From Blastomyces gilchristii SLH14081 (lineage: Eukaryota; Ascomycota; Eurotiomycetes; Onygenales; Ajellomycetaceae): DNA of 64,000 nucleotides. Within the stretch, counting starts at the first letter, position 1; every line of letters starts with the position of its first letter. The DNA is taken from contig NW_003101679.1 in assembly GCF_000003855.2 (NCBI RefSeq), forward strand, positions 814,417-878,416. Direction: 5' to 3'. The notes beneath the pieces were generated by a model. The model worked only from the letters and a program-made list of their open reading frames with translations, was not told where the DNA came from and did not search any database. Below are positions 1 through 12,852 of this stretch, in pieces. Made by a program: the position numbers and the translations under genes.

Positions 1-260
1 CCGCAGTCCTTCAGGTTCCAGATATGGGGACCACCCAATGGTAACACTAAGCAAGTCCGTAGGGCTTCCAGCCAGAACGGCGTAATTGGACTTCTAAACA
101 TCCAAAATATCCAAGACCTGCTCTTCTTTAGGAAATGACTTCTCCAGCATATCTATCTTGCGGCTCAACCTTGACGCGTTCGCAGAAAAAGAATAAATAT
201 CACAGTGTGTAACGACAAAGCTCTCCCTTTCCCAGCGAGATCCTCCCGTCCTGCTCTATT
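1..260. other. window edge, downstream of the sterol reductase gene
   Basis: This stretch lies downstream of the sterol reductase stop codon. Read on the minus strand there is an open run of about 33 codons reaching the window edge (about 1-100). It is separated by an in-frame TAG from a further run that includes a short stretch starting with Met. It could be the decayed or intron-split start of a neighbouring gene, but nothing in it is recognisable. Confidence 0.15.
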
Positions 261-1602
261 TCACTTCCAGTAACTCGCAAGCACCCAAAGCAAACCCAAC
301 ACGACTATCCCAACAGCAATCTTCCCTCCCCTCCGCTCCCCCTCCACCAAATACCCCCGCCCCCCAACCATCGTACTCATTACTCCATAAACCCCGGCAA
401 GCGGCCAAATGGTCCACACCCACCCCGTTAGACGCCCCAGCAGGCCCCCTTCCCCCTGCCCTGCCGCCTGCCCCTGCTTCTTAACCCTAACCTTCTCATA
501 AACGTCCGGCAAATAAGTGGCTCCATACTTCTCGCGCAGGCCCTCATACCACTGCCGATCGTAGATATCCCAAAACTCCTCCTCCGTGTAATACGTGTGC
601 GCGTAGAGCCACTTTGTCCCGCGCAGCGCGCGCACCTTCTGTTCGATTGCGCGATTAACCTTGACGAAGGCGGCCGTCGTGGACGGGCCAGGACACCAAA
701 GGCCGACGTTTATTTGCATTTCGTCGGACTGTGGCGCCGCCGCCGCCGACGACGACGAAGATTCCGACGCCGAATGTAGTACCCACTTCGGATGCATTGA
801 GCCAAAATCCGTTCCCTGCCCCCGCCCCCGCTCCCTCCTCTGTAGCCGCAGCGGACACAGCCAGAGCGGGAAACACTCCCCAACCCGATCCCCCACCCCT
901 TCCTCCCGGCGGACAAACTCCACAAACTCCTCCGCGGCCGCACCATGCGGCAGCGCCAGGTCCTGGATGATATACCTCTGCGCAAAGCCGCTGCGGTGCA
1001 GGGCGTGGTACATGACTCTGGTATGCATGAAGCCGTCGAGGAGCCAGCGCATGGACGCCGTGAAGGGCACGCGGAAGTATTTGAACGCGTAGAACCCGGT
1101 CCAGAAGGCGCCGCGGTCGTAGCGGAAGAGGTAGTCTGTCAGCGGGACTGTTTCGATGATGATGGGGCCCGCTGCCGTCGTCGTCGTCGTCGACGGCGGC
1201 TGCGGCTGCGGCGGTGGTGATTTCGCCACTACTTCCTCCGCATGGAGATAGAACCACGGGTCGTGCGCGCGCGTGAAGCGCTGGATGCGCCCGTCGGGCG
1301 CGGTGATGGCATCCGTCAGCCGGCCCGCGACCACCACGCCCCTATCGGCGCTGAAGAGGATGGCGTCGACGTAGTCCACCTCGCCGGGCGGGCGGGCGGC
1401 CTGGGCCCGCACGGTCTCGACGGCGTCGTGCACGCTGGACACAGGCCAGTATGAAACCTCGACGAAGGCGCGCGCGTCGATGAGCTGCAGCTCGAGCAGG
1501 GTGGTGATGCCCAGCGTGCCCATCGTGCCCGCGGCGCCGTGGAAGAGATCCTCCGCGTCCGCGTCCCCTGCGAGCTGCTTCCCACTTCCACTTCCCACAC
1601 CA

Positions 1603-1633
<31 letters not shown>

Positions 1634-2057
1634 ATGAAGAAGAAGAGGAGGAGGCAACAACAACGGCCCCATCCCCCTTGACAACCTCCACCCACCGCAC
1701 CGTCTCATGAAACATCCCATACCGAAACGAGCTGCTCTCCCCGCCCATCCCCGCAAACCCGCCACCGACCGTAATGCCCGGAAACTCCATGACGACCGGC
1801 GGCACCAGCCCCGCCTCCAGCGTCGCCGCCACGAGCGCATCCATGGGCACGTTCGGCTCGACGAGCGCGGTGCGGGCGAGCCGGTCGATGCGCAGCACGC
1901 GGTTGAGTGAGCTAGTGTCGACGAGCCGGTCGCGCTGGAAGGAGGTGGGGCGGGTGGTGTTTGTGGAGCCGTGGTAGATGCGGAAGGGGGTGCGGGTGGA
2001 GTGGAAGCGGCGGACTTGGGCGGAGATGGCGGCGACGGCGGCGTTGTGCTCGTCCAT
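261..2057 (-). CDS. FAD-binding oxidoreductase, DHCR24 / Delta(24)-sterol reductase family
   Basis: Single-exon gene of 598 residues. The first 190 residues match the FAD-binding (PCMH/BBE-type) fold of the DHCR24/DWARF1 family. They include a YHGSTN segment near residue 29, a LVEPNVPMD segment near 65 and PGITVGGG near residue 93. The family reduces the C24 double bond of sterol side chains using FAD. In fungi, whose main sterol is ergosterol, the substrate of these homologues is less certain. The C-terminus (about 578-597) is a hydrophobic helix suggesting a membrane anchor. A run of Ser (136-145) then Ala (146-152) interrupts the FAD domain before the LFHGAAG motif. It is encoded by trinucleotide repeats at about 1603-1655 and looks like a species-specific expansion. 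The start is the first ATG after an upstream TATA-like element. The family call is firm; the reaction is inferred. Confidence 0.85.
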
Positions 2058-2086
2058 TTTCTTTGTTATTGTCGTTGTATACGTTT

Positions 2087-2094
2087 TTATATAG
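2087..2094 (-). promoter_or_regulatory. TATA-like element upstream of the sterol reductase gene
   Basis: TATATAAA on the minus strand lies about 30 bases upstream of the ATG at 2057. If it is used, the 5' leader would be very short. It is a sequence match only. Confidence 0.3.
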
Positions 2095-3685
2095 AATCTT
2101 TTCTCTTTTCCCTTTTCTCTTTTCTTTTATTTTATTTTATTTTATTTTTTTTATTTTATTTTATTTTTTTTTGCCGTCTACTTTCTATTTATTTTAAATA
2201 CCTTCAGGACCATTGGTAATATCCATGGATATGCGGCGGAACGTTCGTCGTTCGTCAGGGTGTCGTCAAGCTTCCCCTGCTAGAGGATACCTTGGAGGCA
2301 CGATTAAGACACAAACAACTCAGCCCCAGACGCAGGCGGCAGTCCCTCCCAGCTCACTTGCAACCGAAGTAAAGAACTAGTTAATGTACAGCTGAAATCA
2401 GCTCCGATTATTATGTAGTGCTGTTCTGTTCAATGCCAGCCATTCCCGCGGCCAGGGCGATAACTGGTAACATAACATGGAGAAAAGGGACAGAAATGAC
2501 GGCATACACCCCCGCAAGAAAGCTAACCTAGGTATTATTACGCAAACACTTACCCAGATGCCCAGTTAAAGGTGGAACAAGCAAAACAAAGCAAAGCAAA
2601 TCAAACCAGAGTTTTCGTGCATTAAGTTAAAGCAGCCAAACCAGCCAAGCGAGCAAGAGGCCACCAGCAGCAGCCTTCAAGATTCGCTGCCATTATAATC
2701 ATTACATGGTCTCATCAATACGGAGTAGAGGAGGATTGCTGATGTTCACCATATTCCATAGCATAAGCAATATCAATAAAATGCATTGAACTCAAAATAG
2801 ACTAGTTATATAGTACATGGCATCCTACTTAGCAAAAAACCAATAATAATAATAATCAAAAACGTAATCAGTAAAAAAAAAGAGAAAATAAACAGTAAAG
2901 GAAAAAGGAGCTTCTATATATAATATAGTAGAGGCCCCCCCACGCAGGTAACTAAAGATCATATAACAAAAACCAAAATACTCGCTCGATAAAAATCAAA
3001 AAAGTCAAAACGCAACAAACAAACAAAACATAAGCTCGCATCAATGACAAAAGAAATACAAAAAAAAAACAGAAAAAAAATAGCTACGTGCCCTGGATTA
3101 GTAGTAGTAGTGCTCAAAACATCACAAAACAAAGGCGACCGAAACTATTATGCACACACGGATGGCAATTTGGATTTGGGAGAGGAGAAGGACTTGGGAG
3201 ATATAGGGAAAAAAAAGACTTAACACAAAAAACATAACCGCACGCGAAAAAAGCAAGGTGGGATAGATGGGTAATAATAGGTAAGGTAAGTAGGTAGGTA
3301 GGTAGGTATGGTAGATGGTAGGTAGATGGGGAGGAGATTCGGGCTGACCGCTTTGACTCTAAAATAGAACGTGACTCGGACGAAACATAAAAAAGATCGA
3401 GGAAATGGAAAAAAGCAAAAATTTAACAAACGAGTGTGGGTTTCTCCATAACCAATATGGACGAATAGTTGGGATAAGATCGAAGCAAGTAAGAGAGGGG
3501 AGGGAGGAGTAGGGGGAAATGGGGCAATGAATGACTCTGAGCAACGATTGACAAGAAGACAAAAAAGCAGTGTTATCAGCTGAATGAAGCAACAAAACAC
3601 TGCACGACCACGAAACAAAAAGGCTAGCAATACCAGATTAATGCAAAAAATTGCCGAAGATGATGATCAATGGAGGTATCAAGGC

Positions 3686-3711
3686 AAAAAAAAAAAAAAA
3701 AAAAAAAAAAA
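3686..3711 (+). repeat. poly-A run (26)
   Basis: Uninterrupted run of 26 A residues inside the A/G-rich intergenic stretch. Confidence 0.9.
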
Positions 3712-4327
3712 GGCGTATATATAAGAAGAGAAGAAAGGGGGATAAAAAAAACACTAAAAATTAAAGGGTTCTCGGAGAGGGATGAGCAAAAAGGGGGGAG
3801 AGATAGAAACACGCAGGACCAGCCGGTGTAAACATGCTGTCTATGCCAACAGCCCATCAACAAAGTAAAACCAACCAGACCGGACTCCTGGGTGCTCTCT
3901 TTAAAAAATAAATAGATAAAGGGATCAGTATGGAAGAAGACTCAAAAACAAAAAAGACGCAGAAACACGCAACAAAACCAGAAAATAAAAAAAAATGAAG
4001 TAAAAAAGTCCCAATAACGGGGGGTAAGGAACGGGCAAATCCGTGGAGAATGCAGTGAGATGCTTTGGAAATCTGATCACCCAAATACAAATAAGACGTC
4101 TAGTTTCCGATGCGAAAAACACCTTACCAACCTCCGTTTGCCTTACCCTTACCTGTCCCCGAAACCTTTTCCACAGTTCCCGTATATAAAATGTCTCCCA
4201 ATGGTTTCACAAAACATAACGAACAATGCGATTTAAAGAAAGCGAGAACAAAGAAAAAAAGTGGTCGAAAAATTTGTAGATTCGCGAGCGGTTGCTATGC
4301 CACTTCTGAATCTAAAAACCCGTGCCA

Positions 4328-4400
4328 AAAAAAAAAAATAAAAATAAAAATAAAAATAAAAATAAAAATAAAAAATAAAAAAATAAAAAAATAAAAAATA
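4328..4400 (+). repeat. AAAAAT microsatellite
   Basis: About ten imperfect copies of a six-base A/T unit following a short A run. Confidence 0.85.
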
Positions 4401-4589
4401 ATTCGTGCAAGTATAGAGTCCGAGAATCCGGTGAACACCGCAGTGCCCACCGGAAGTATAAGGAAAGGAAGTCCAAAAAGGTAATTAAAACAGCGGTATG
4501 CGGTTGGATATATGCACGAATAAAACCGAGAGTTAAAATGAGCAAAACGAGGGTAAAGAAGTCCGAAGAGTCAGTTCGGTCGGCGTCGA

Positions 4590-7439
4590 TTAATATGCTG
4601 TTCCAACACTTGCAAGGCCTTGTGTGGGCATGGGGTCCAGTGTGTGTTCCGAACTGCTGGTCACCATTGAATCCTCATATCCCACCAAAGCCTGCGAGTG
4701 AAGCTTGAATGACTCGCCCATGAGCTTGGTGATCCTGTTGAAGCAAGTAATTAGCAACTGCCACGTTAAAAACCAAGGGATAAAAATTAAAAACCCGAAC
4801 TTACCCCCAAACGACTACGCCGTCCAGTATGTTGCCCCACACACGGGCGACCGTAGAGCTGAGATTCGACCCGCAGGCATCAACAGCATCATCATCGAAG
4901 AGATTCCGCACTTTGTTGTAGATAGCCATCTCAGCTTCAGTGGCCTGTTCGTCGTCATGTTCCAGACGGTAGAGCCAAAGGCTTAGAATCACCATCATAT
5001 CCAAACCACAGAGAGGGTGTTCCACACTCCAATTAGTTGCGGAAGTTTTCGCAACCCAATTGATGCCTTGAATGGCAGCTATTTCAATGCATTCAAAGCA
5101 TTGTTGGATGACCTTGTTCATCTCTTGGGATCGTTTGACTTTCTCACGGGCGACAGTCATGGCAGCGGCAACTTCGTAGGACGAATGGTATCGAAGGGCC
5201 TCTTGTATCGACTTCAAATCAACTTCAAGTCGAGCACGAGTATTCCGATAAACAGCCATTGAATTGAAGATTAGCGGGTGGCTGTTTTGCGGGGTACTGA
5301 GTGGAGGAGCGATCGTTTCAGGTTCACACAGCTCAAGCGAGCTCTCCCAAGTTTCGATCGCAAGTCGTAGCCTAAATTCGGTTACAACATCTTGAAGAGC
5401 CTGGAAGCTGCGTTTGTGGGACCAGACTTGGAGGAAAAGAGCATTGATCATTACGCGAGTAGCAAATGCGCTGTATCTTAAGGATTCGCCACGGAAAAGG
5501 CTATCATGGGCTTCTCGGACTGTGACAGGAGGCGAGGCTGAGTTCAGGCTTCGGCGCCACGCATCTTCATTCGATATCTCGAGGTTCCACATTGACTCTG
5601 AAGAGGGAAGCTCCAAGGATTCAATCTCATCGAAGCTAATAGCTGGTGTATGATTGAACGTAAGTGTCAGCATTCCGAAGAAGATATACACAGCGTAGTA
5701 AGTTCGTCGGCAACCTTCATCCTCGATCCATTGCTCGCGGGTTGGTCGTGCGCCTTCTCGAGCATCTATACGAAGTTTCAACTGGTAACGATTACCCGCA
5801 ACCATCTAGATAAAGAACGATTAGCAAAAACAAACAACGAAGATTAGTAGGGAGGGGGGAAGAAAGAAAGTAGCTTTACATTAGCAAGCAGACTCTTGAT
5901 CGAACAGGTCCATTCTAGACCTTTCGGATCACCACTCCAGCTCTCGAAGATCATATTCAACAGAGTGCTTTGCATTGCCCAGAGGGGACATTTTCTCGAA
6001 TCGAAATTCTCTTTATGTTGCAGGAACTGATTAACAAGAACCTTTGATCCAATATGAAGCATGAAGGCATGCTCGCGTTCAAAAGTGTATAGGGCGCCAA
6101 TGGACAGCACAGCAAGAAGCAATGGCGGCGAAACCTTGGATGGAGAGAAGGACTCCTGATGCAGGAACGGTAGATGATGATGATAGAGATTGAAATACGT
6201 AGTCAAATACCGATTTAGAGCAGCTGTTGACGGTAGTTGGAAGGTATCAGGGAGAGAACCAACGGCGTCATTACTCTTGACATGTTCAATAATCGCATCT
6301 CGCTCAGCGTCGTTTGCAATTTGGGGAGATCTGGGTTGCTTTAAGGGTTGGCTTGGACCAGGCGATCGACGATAGTTTACCGGGGACAAGGGGCCAGTCA
6401 TCGAAGGGAACGGTGAAAGAGCATTGGGCGTCGAGTTGCCCGAAACCGGGAGAGAGTTGACCAGCGAATGTAATGCAGGTGTCAGGCCGTCGGTACCCAT
6501 GGCATGTCTGTCGAGAGAGGATCTGTGGTGATGGTTGCGATTGGAGTCTTGGGATGTGAGGCTTGACGATATCGAATGCGACTTGATATCTGGCGTCGAC
6601 ATGAAAGCATCCCAGGGCATCTGGGGCAAGGTCGCGTTACCGGACAGATATGCAACGGAAGGCTCGAGAATGACGGCACGATCGGGGGAAAAGGTATCGC
6701 GACTATCGTCACCATGGTTTTGGTTGGTGGCTGCCGCAGCGGCCTTGTGTTGGAAGTCTGTCATTAACATCGCAGCAGTTTCAATGTCAACCATACCGTC
6801 GCTGCTTGCCTCAATCTGTCCCAGAGCGGCAGGGTCTATTGTGATGGACGGCTTCGATGGAGCATTTGATGTTGTTGACGCTTTTTGTCCACCACGTCGA
6901 CGGCCCTCCGTTACAAGCGGAATACCCCCATCCTTAGCATGGACTGTTCGGTCATGTCGAAGGAGCAGATCCCTTCGAACAAAGGTGCTCCGACATTTTA
7001 AGCATTTGAAAGGTCGTTCTTTGGTATCTGCGTGGGTGATATATTGTCAGTTTATTTCCGATATATTAAGCTGCACTAGGCAGGCGAGGGTCCGGGTAAA
7101 GATATAGGATATTGAAGCATGATAAGGATTGAGAGTGTGTCCTTAAGAAGAACAAAGAATAGGTTCAGTTGCGGTGGAAGGAACCCCGACACCGTTGTTC
7201 CCGAAAGGGGAAAAAAACACACGAAAAAAAGGGAGCGCAAGCTGCCTCAGATATGCCAGACAGAACAAGAATATTAAAAAAAAAAAAAAAAAAAACCCCA
7301 ACGTACGTGATCGTTCATGGCGACTGCGATGTTCACTTCTGCTGAAAGCACGATTGCAGAACTGGCACTTAAATTTCTTCTCTGGAGCAGCCGTAGCTTT
7401 CTTCGCTGGCGGGTTACTACTCGAGGCGGTGGGGGCCAT
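4590..7439 (-). CDS. C2H2 zinc-finger transcription factor with fungal_trans domain
   Basis: Four exons: 7307-7439, 5880-7027, 4805-5805 and 4590-4734. All three introns are GT-AG and the joined frame is 808 codons plus stop. Two adjacent C2H2 fingers open the protein: C25/C28/H41/H45 and C53/C56/H69/H74. Intron 1 falls inside the codon of H45, so both fingers are complete only after splicing. A Ser/Pro-rich linker with FPSMTGPLSPV-like segments follows. A long helical region (about 330-760) then has the look of the fungal-specific transcription factor domain, including an FNLYHHHLPFLHQ segment. The finger pair resembles the Adr1/AmdX-type class that regulates carbon or acetamide use, but I am not sure of the orthologue. 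It is a nuclear DNA-binding regulator. The start ATG directly precedes an Ala/Ser/Pro/Lys-rich lead to finger 1, and the following stop TAA is at 4590-4592. Confidence 0.85.
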
Positions 7440-8283
7440 GGCTCTGATTCTTTTTCTCTTCTCAACAGAGCGTATATGAAAAGGGCAGGACGACGGCGGC
7501 AGAGGAGGCGGAGGCGGGAGGATGGATATATGGATATTAAAGGCAGGACGAGAGGGACGGGAGGTCTACCGGTCGTTCTGCGCTTTCACACCGTGTCTGG
7601 AGCGGGCGGGATGGTAATAGAGGGGGGGATGGTAGAGATTGTCGGAAACCAATCATTCCTTGGGGTCTGCACTGCGGGAGAAAAAATATATATATATTCG
7701 AATTCGATAGGATAGCGAGTGGAATAAGTATGATGATGGGTTTGCTTTGTTGGGTTTTAAGGATAGATAATGAATAAATAAATATAAAAGTAAAATAAAA
7801 TAAAATAAAGAATAATCAAATAACCGACGGGTCCAGCCACGGGCTGATTTTGTCCCCGATGATGAGAGAAGCGGAGGGAGAACCAGAAGAAAGCAAAGTC
7901 AGAATAAGAGTGAGGAGTTTTTCTCGATTTCCTTTTTTTTATGGGTTTAGTTTCTCAGATGTTGAAATCGAGAGCAGTAAAATGCAGCAAAAGACACGCG
8001 GATGATGATGATGATGGGGGAGGAGGGGGAAGGGGGAAGGGAGGGGGGTTAAGGTAAATATAAATTATGGGCAACACCAGCAATAAGATGCAAAGGGGTG
8101 GTGGTAGGGAGGAAGTGATATATAGCGAAATATCGGAGGGGAAGATATGTTGAATGGAGACAGGAACAGATAGATGGAGTATGGGGAAAGGAGGGGAGGA
8201 GGAGGGGGATAATGGAGAATGGAAAGAAGAAGAAGAAGAAAAGAAGAAGACGAGAAAAGAGGAGAGGAAGAGGAAGGGCCAAA

Positions 8284-8322
<39 letters not shown>

Positions 8323-8335
8323 TTAATATCGACTG
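7440..8335 (-). other. probable 5' leader of the C2H2 gene
   Basis: The plus strand is strongly purine-rich from the start codon to about 8330, so the coding (minus) strand is pyrimidine-rich, as is usual for long fungal leaders. It contains a GAT repeat (about 8001-8015), GA-rich runs and an AAT microsatellite. At about 8490-8530 the skew reverses. The transcript start is therefore guessed to lie near 8.3 kb. Confidence 0.35.
8284..8323 (+). repeat. AAT microsatellite
   Basis: About 13 perfect copies of AAT. Confidence 0.95.
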
Positions 8336-9402
8336 GACCAAGGCGCGGGAATGTGGGCGAGAGAGCCGTGGAAGTCGTGGCTGCAAGGCATTTGATGGGC
8401 AACAAAAACGGAGAGGGAGCAAACAACCACCACCATACCATACTCCTCCATACTCCGTACTGTAACACGTACTATCTATCAACGAGGGGCTTCGCGTCTC
8501 CTCCTTCTTTCAGTCTTTCTTTCTTTCTTTCACTTTTGCCAGCGCAGTCAGCCAGCCAAAGTAAAAAAAAAAAGGGGTGGGGGAGCAGCCATTGGCGTGT
8601 GTGAATGTGCTACTGCCACTGCCCAGACCACCAACCGCCACGACCCGACCGCCTTCCAACCACCCCCGCCGCCGGCCCCGCGCCGCCGCCATTTTGCCAG
8701 GTCGATGGCTACAATGCCTGCGCGACACAACACACACACAACAATCCCTGGACAAACCGCCCCATACCGTACTATTACGCGGCGTAGGTATGGTATTATT
8801 CTTTGCGGGCTGTTTAAAAAGTATTTTAAATATAATGTCATACCATACATACATGGATAGGATAACATGCACTCCCGTTATGGGAAATGGATCATCCCTT
8901 TCAAAGACTATCACAGCCCGCAAGCATCACTTCCCACGAATTAAATACCCACGCTAGCCCTGGCCCCACAACGCTTGCGCACTCCAGCTGTTTCGGCTCC
9001 CCGGGGCCTTCTGCCACGGCCCAGTCCAGAATAGGGCATAGGCGTCCTTTGAGGCAGGCCCCCCCAGTCCCCGTTTGGGGGCACAGCGGACAGCGATTTG
9101 AAAGCCACAGGCCCGCATTTGGGATCGGGTTGGTACTGTACGGAGTACCGAGTAACATTGGAAAACTGCCTTGGTATGATATTCTTGCTTCCTTACCGAT
9201 TTATTAATTATTTCCACTCACCGACGACCACCGCACAATACACACACGTATCTTGAACCCCTCAACCACCAAGGCAGTTAAAATAATAATAATAATAATA
9301 ATAACTTAGAAGGAGGGGAGGTAGCCAATACCTCCCTCTGATAAATTCTTAATCAGCCCTCACACTCACACCACCCACCACCACCCCATCACCCACCTCG
9401 TA

Positions 9403-9426
9403 ATAAATAAATAAATAAATAAATAA
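9403..9426 (+). repeat. AAAT microsatellite
   Basis: About six copies of a tetranucleotide AAAT unit. Confidence 0.85.
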
Positions 9427-11472
9427 TGATGACATATAACGAATGAGCAAGGAGTAACTACGCAACCCAAATACATGTTGCGGTTGGTGGTTGGCTACAG
9501 CCCAACCAGCCCACCAGCCCACCAGCTCACCAGTCACTCATCCCGGGGGCCCCGCCGTCTGTCGCCAACAACACACATTCCACGCGCCCTCCCTTGCCCC
9601 TCTTCGCCCCTCAGAAAAAAGAAACCGTTAAAGAGAACCCTGGTGGGCACTTTGGCAGTGAGTGAGTGGGAAGGGGGGTAGTTAAGTTGGCACTTGGCAG
9701 CTCCAAGCCCACCTCATTCAACTCATTCTCCAAGACTTTCTCCAAACCCCTCGGTCGTTGTCGGTGTCGTTGCGTTGTCTGCTTTGTTGGTTGATCACCC
9801 AACGGCCGAATGCCGCTAAACGTAATAATAATATTAATATTAAATAGCAACATGGGTCGTTCCAAATGTTGTTTATGTATTGTTTTTTTTTTTTTTTTTT
9901 TTTTTTTCGCTTTTGGCCGTTTTGAAGGGGGATTTATATTCTTTTTAATTCTTCAACATTCATTCTCTGGCTGGCCAGGTTTCTCTCCCTTTTCCTTGTT
10001 CTGTTGTCCAATAATACGGAGTACCGGGTTTTTTATATACAGCGTGCTCTGTATGTACGGTGATTAACCACAAATGAAAGAAGATAAATAAAACAAAAAG
10101 CACTCTCTTTCTTTCTTCCCTTTCACTCTGAGAATAATTTTAAAATGCCGGCTGCCTCCTGTCTCTCCCAACCTGTTTGTTTGAATAAATAAATAAAATA
10201 ATAATAATAAGCAAAAACCGCCCCTCTCCCACCTGTTATTATTGCTATTGTAATCTAGGAAAGTACCCTGTTTGTATTTATTTCCTGCCAGGGTCTTTTT
10301 TTTTCTTTGTGTTTTTTTTTTTTTTTTTTGTGCCTTTCTTTCACCCCCCTCCCCTAGCAGAAAAGACAGAGAGGGGCAATTTCCCACTCAACAAGCTAGC
10401 CCAATAACACCCTCGCGAATAACCCATAGTTAACCCAGCGCTAGTCCGCGCCGTTTCGAAAATAAAAAATTAATAGTAACAGGTTTTTATTTATTCCCAG
10501 GAGGATTGACGCGTCCTTGCTTTCGTGCGGTGTTGCGGTGATACATGTACGGAGTACATACATACATTCCCATTATTCCCTAGGTCGCCACTACACTACA
10601 CACTACACTACTACACTACTACACTACACACTACATTACACTACGGACGGTGAACCCTGTAGGAAATGGGGAAGCGGGAAAGTGGAGCGCGAACTAAATC
10701 TCCCAGCAACCAGCCGGCTGGGGACCGGAAGGTAAGCTCAAAACCCCTCCGGGGACCCGGGGGGGGGGCAGTACGCTGTAACTGCGTAGTAGTTATGTAA
10801 AGCCCCGCGAGGGTGAGGAGGCACTGCCTGAGAGGGAGGGGGGTTATCGGGAGAAGAATCTCACAGAATGTTCTTTCTGATAATGTAGTTAATAATAACT
10901 TAATTGCTGCTTGTTAACTTAGCCTGTAAGCTGCTCAGGAGAGGGAGAGGTTTGGTTTTGAATGGTTCGGGTATTACAGCTGGTTGTATTATTATATTAT
11001 TATTTGAGAGTTGGGAGGATTTTACCTATGTATGAACAATGGAACGTCTCGGCTTGGCTGGCTTCATCCCATCCCATCCCCAGAAAGGAAGTGCTCACCA
11101 GCCTCAGAGAGAGACTGTGAGCCATACTATTCATTATTATTCATCCTACATTTCTCGCCACGGGCCGAGTCGGGAATTGAATGAGGGGCCACTCAATGTG
11201 GCAGATACATATATATACTCAGTCAGCTGAGGATAGTCAGAGAAGACCATCAGACAAACTCGCAGAATCAATTGAATTGCACACACTCACCACTCACTCC
11301 TCCCTTCCATCAAGCAACTGGAAAACATAATATTACAAGATCTATCTATCTATCTGTAGGGGGATCCATCTACATTGTTACTACTACAGGGTACGCAGCG
11401 TACATTATTATTACATCTTCTTCTACGGAGTACTCCTTGTTTTATTACATCTCATTGACCGCCTTCTCCCAT

Positions 11473-11505
11473 TCCATCCATCCATCCATCCATCCATCCA
11501 TCCCT
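11473..11505 (+). repeat. CATC microsatellite
   Basis: About eight copies of a tetranucleotide unit. It lies about 40 bases before the longer ACAT array. Confidence 0.9.
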
Positions 11506-11542
11506 CTATCTCTATCATAAACCACATATTCCGTAGTACAGT

Positions 11543-11620
11543 ACATACATACATACATACATACATACATACATACATACATACATACATACATACATAC
11601 ATACATACATACATACATAC
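11543..11620 (+). repeat. ACAT tetranucleotide array
   Basis: About 20 perfect copies of ACAT, followed by two GTAC-containing degenerate units. Its translation gives a spurious Met-Tyr-Val-Cys repeat on the minus strand. Confidence 0.95.
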
Positions 11621-12783
11621 GTACGTACATACTCCATAACCTCTCATTATTAGTCGAATCGCTGGCGTGAAGGGAGGGGCGAAACTACTTCCCGCCGTTC
11701 GCTGTGAAAATTCACAATTCATGAAAATGATTGGTATCCAGCAACCTGCACCAACCGCCTCACCTTTTCACCTCTCTCTCACTCTCATGAGAATAATGTG
11801 ACTCCAGATTTAAGCCAGTGGTTTGGCTGTGAATTCTGCATGTTATTTTTTAATTTTTTAATTTTTTAATTTTTAATTTTTAATTTTTTTAATTTTTTAT
11901 TCTTTCGTGTAATGCACATTTTGATGAAAACACACAAACAAATATGCATAACATAACCCCACCAGTCAGGCCAGTTCACTCTCTTTCATTCCTCGCTCAT
12001 TGACTCCCAACTGGCCAGTTATGAAATTCCTTCTTGCAAATCATATTTATTATTGTGCTGCAGTCATTGGGCTGATATTATATTATTATTCTCACCAGAT
12101 GGGATGTCACTCAGCTCAGTCAGATCTCCAACTTTAATTCTTGCTTTTTTTAATTACTAGTTAACTACTACTCCGTAGATTACATACGACTGAATCATTT
12201 TTGGCGGCGATTCGAGACAAGCTGGCTGACAATTCCCACAAAAGAACAAACAATTTTTTTTTCAAAAAAAAGAGTTTATCCTGGAGGGGACGGAGATCTG
12301 CAATATCGGCAACCACCAATAAAAAAACATGAAAAAAAGACCAACGCAGCACACAACAGAAGATAACTTCCAGGTTCCTGTACATACATTGAACTATCTT
12401 CTTTTTTTTTCTTTTTTTTTTTTTTGGCTCTTCTCCAATCCCCCTCCATCCGGCTCTCCCTCCTTCCCTCCCGCCCGCCCGCCCGCTTGCCGAACCAGGC
12501 AGCAGGGGAGGAGAAGGAACCCCCCCTGAGGCCCTGGCGCTGGCAGAGAAACATCGGCCCCACCCACAATAAAATGATGGAACAGTGGAAATTCTCCGTT
12601 CGATTCTCTGGATATACGCTGTAATAATGGATCTATTCCAGCCTGTCTACGGAGTACTCTAAAAACATTACATATTATTAATAAGTAATCCAGTACGTAA
12701 CTAACTACTTCTGTCAAAGGCTTCTTGAGAAAAGAGTTCTCCATGCCATGCATGCCCCTCCAGCCAAGTTGCCGGACTTTACA

Positions 12784-12852
12784 GAAAGAAAAAAGAAAGA
12801 AAAAGGAAAGAAAAAGGAAAGAAAAAGGAAAGAAAAAGAAAAAGAAAAAGAA
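12784..12852 (+). repeat. GAAAGAAAAAG minisatellite
   Basis: An 11-base purine unit repeated about four times with degenerate flanks. Confidence 0.8.

Larger units (their letters stand above)
2058..4589. other. intergenic, low-complexity, probable 3' UTR of the C2H2 gene
   Basis: No supportable gene is present. TTTTA-type repeats lie at about 2128-2170. From about 2860 to 4560 the plus strand is strongly A/G-rich, so the minus strand, which is the coding strand of the transcription factor ending at 4590, is pyrimidine-rich. That fits a long 3' UTR. An A26 run lies at 3686-3711 and AAAAAT repeats at about 4328-4400. A GGTA-type repeat lies at about 3285-3310. Confidence 0.5.

Noticed and set aside
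655..1257. 200-codon minus-strand frame inside the sterol reductase gene
   Set aside because: Out-of-frame shadow of the GC-rich recognised gene; no motifs.
7955..8482. 175-codon Tyr-run and Ser-rich frame
   Set aside because: Translation of the AAT repeat and pyrimidine-rich leader of the C2H2 gene.
11423..11722. Apparent Met-Tyr-Val-Cys repeat protein
   Set aside because: Direct translation of the ACAT array.
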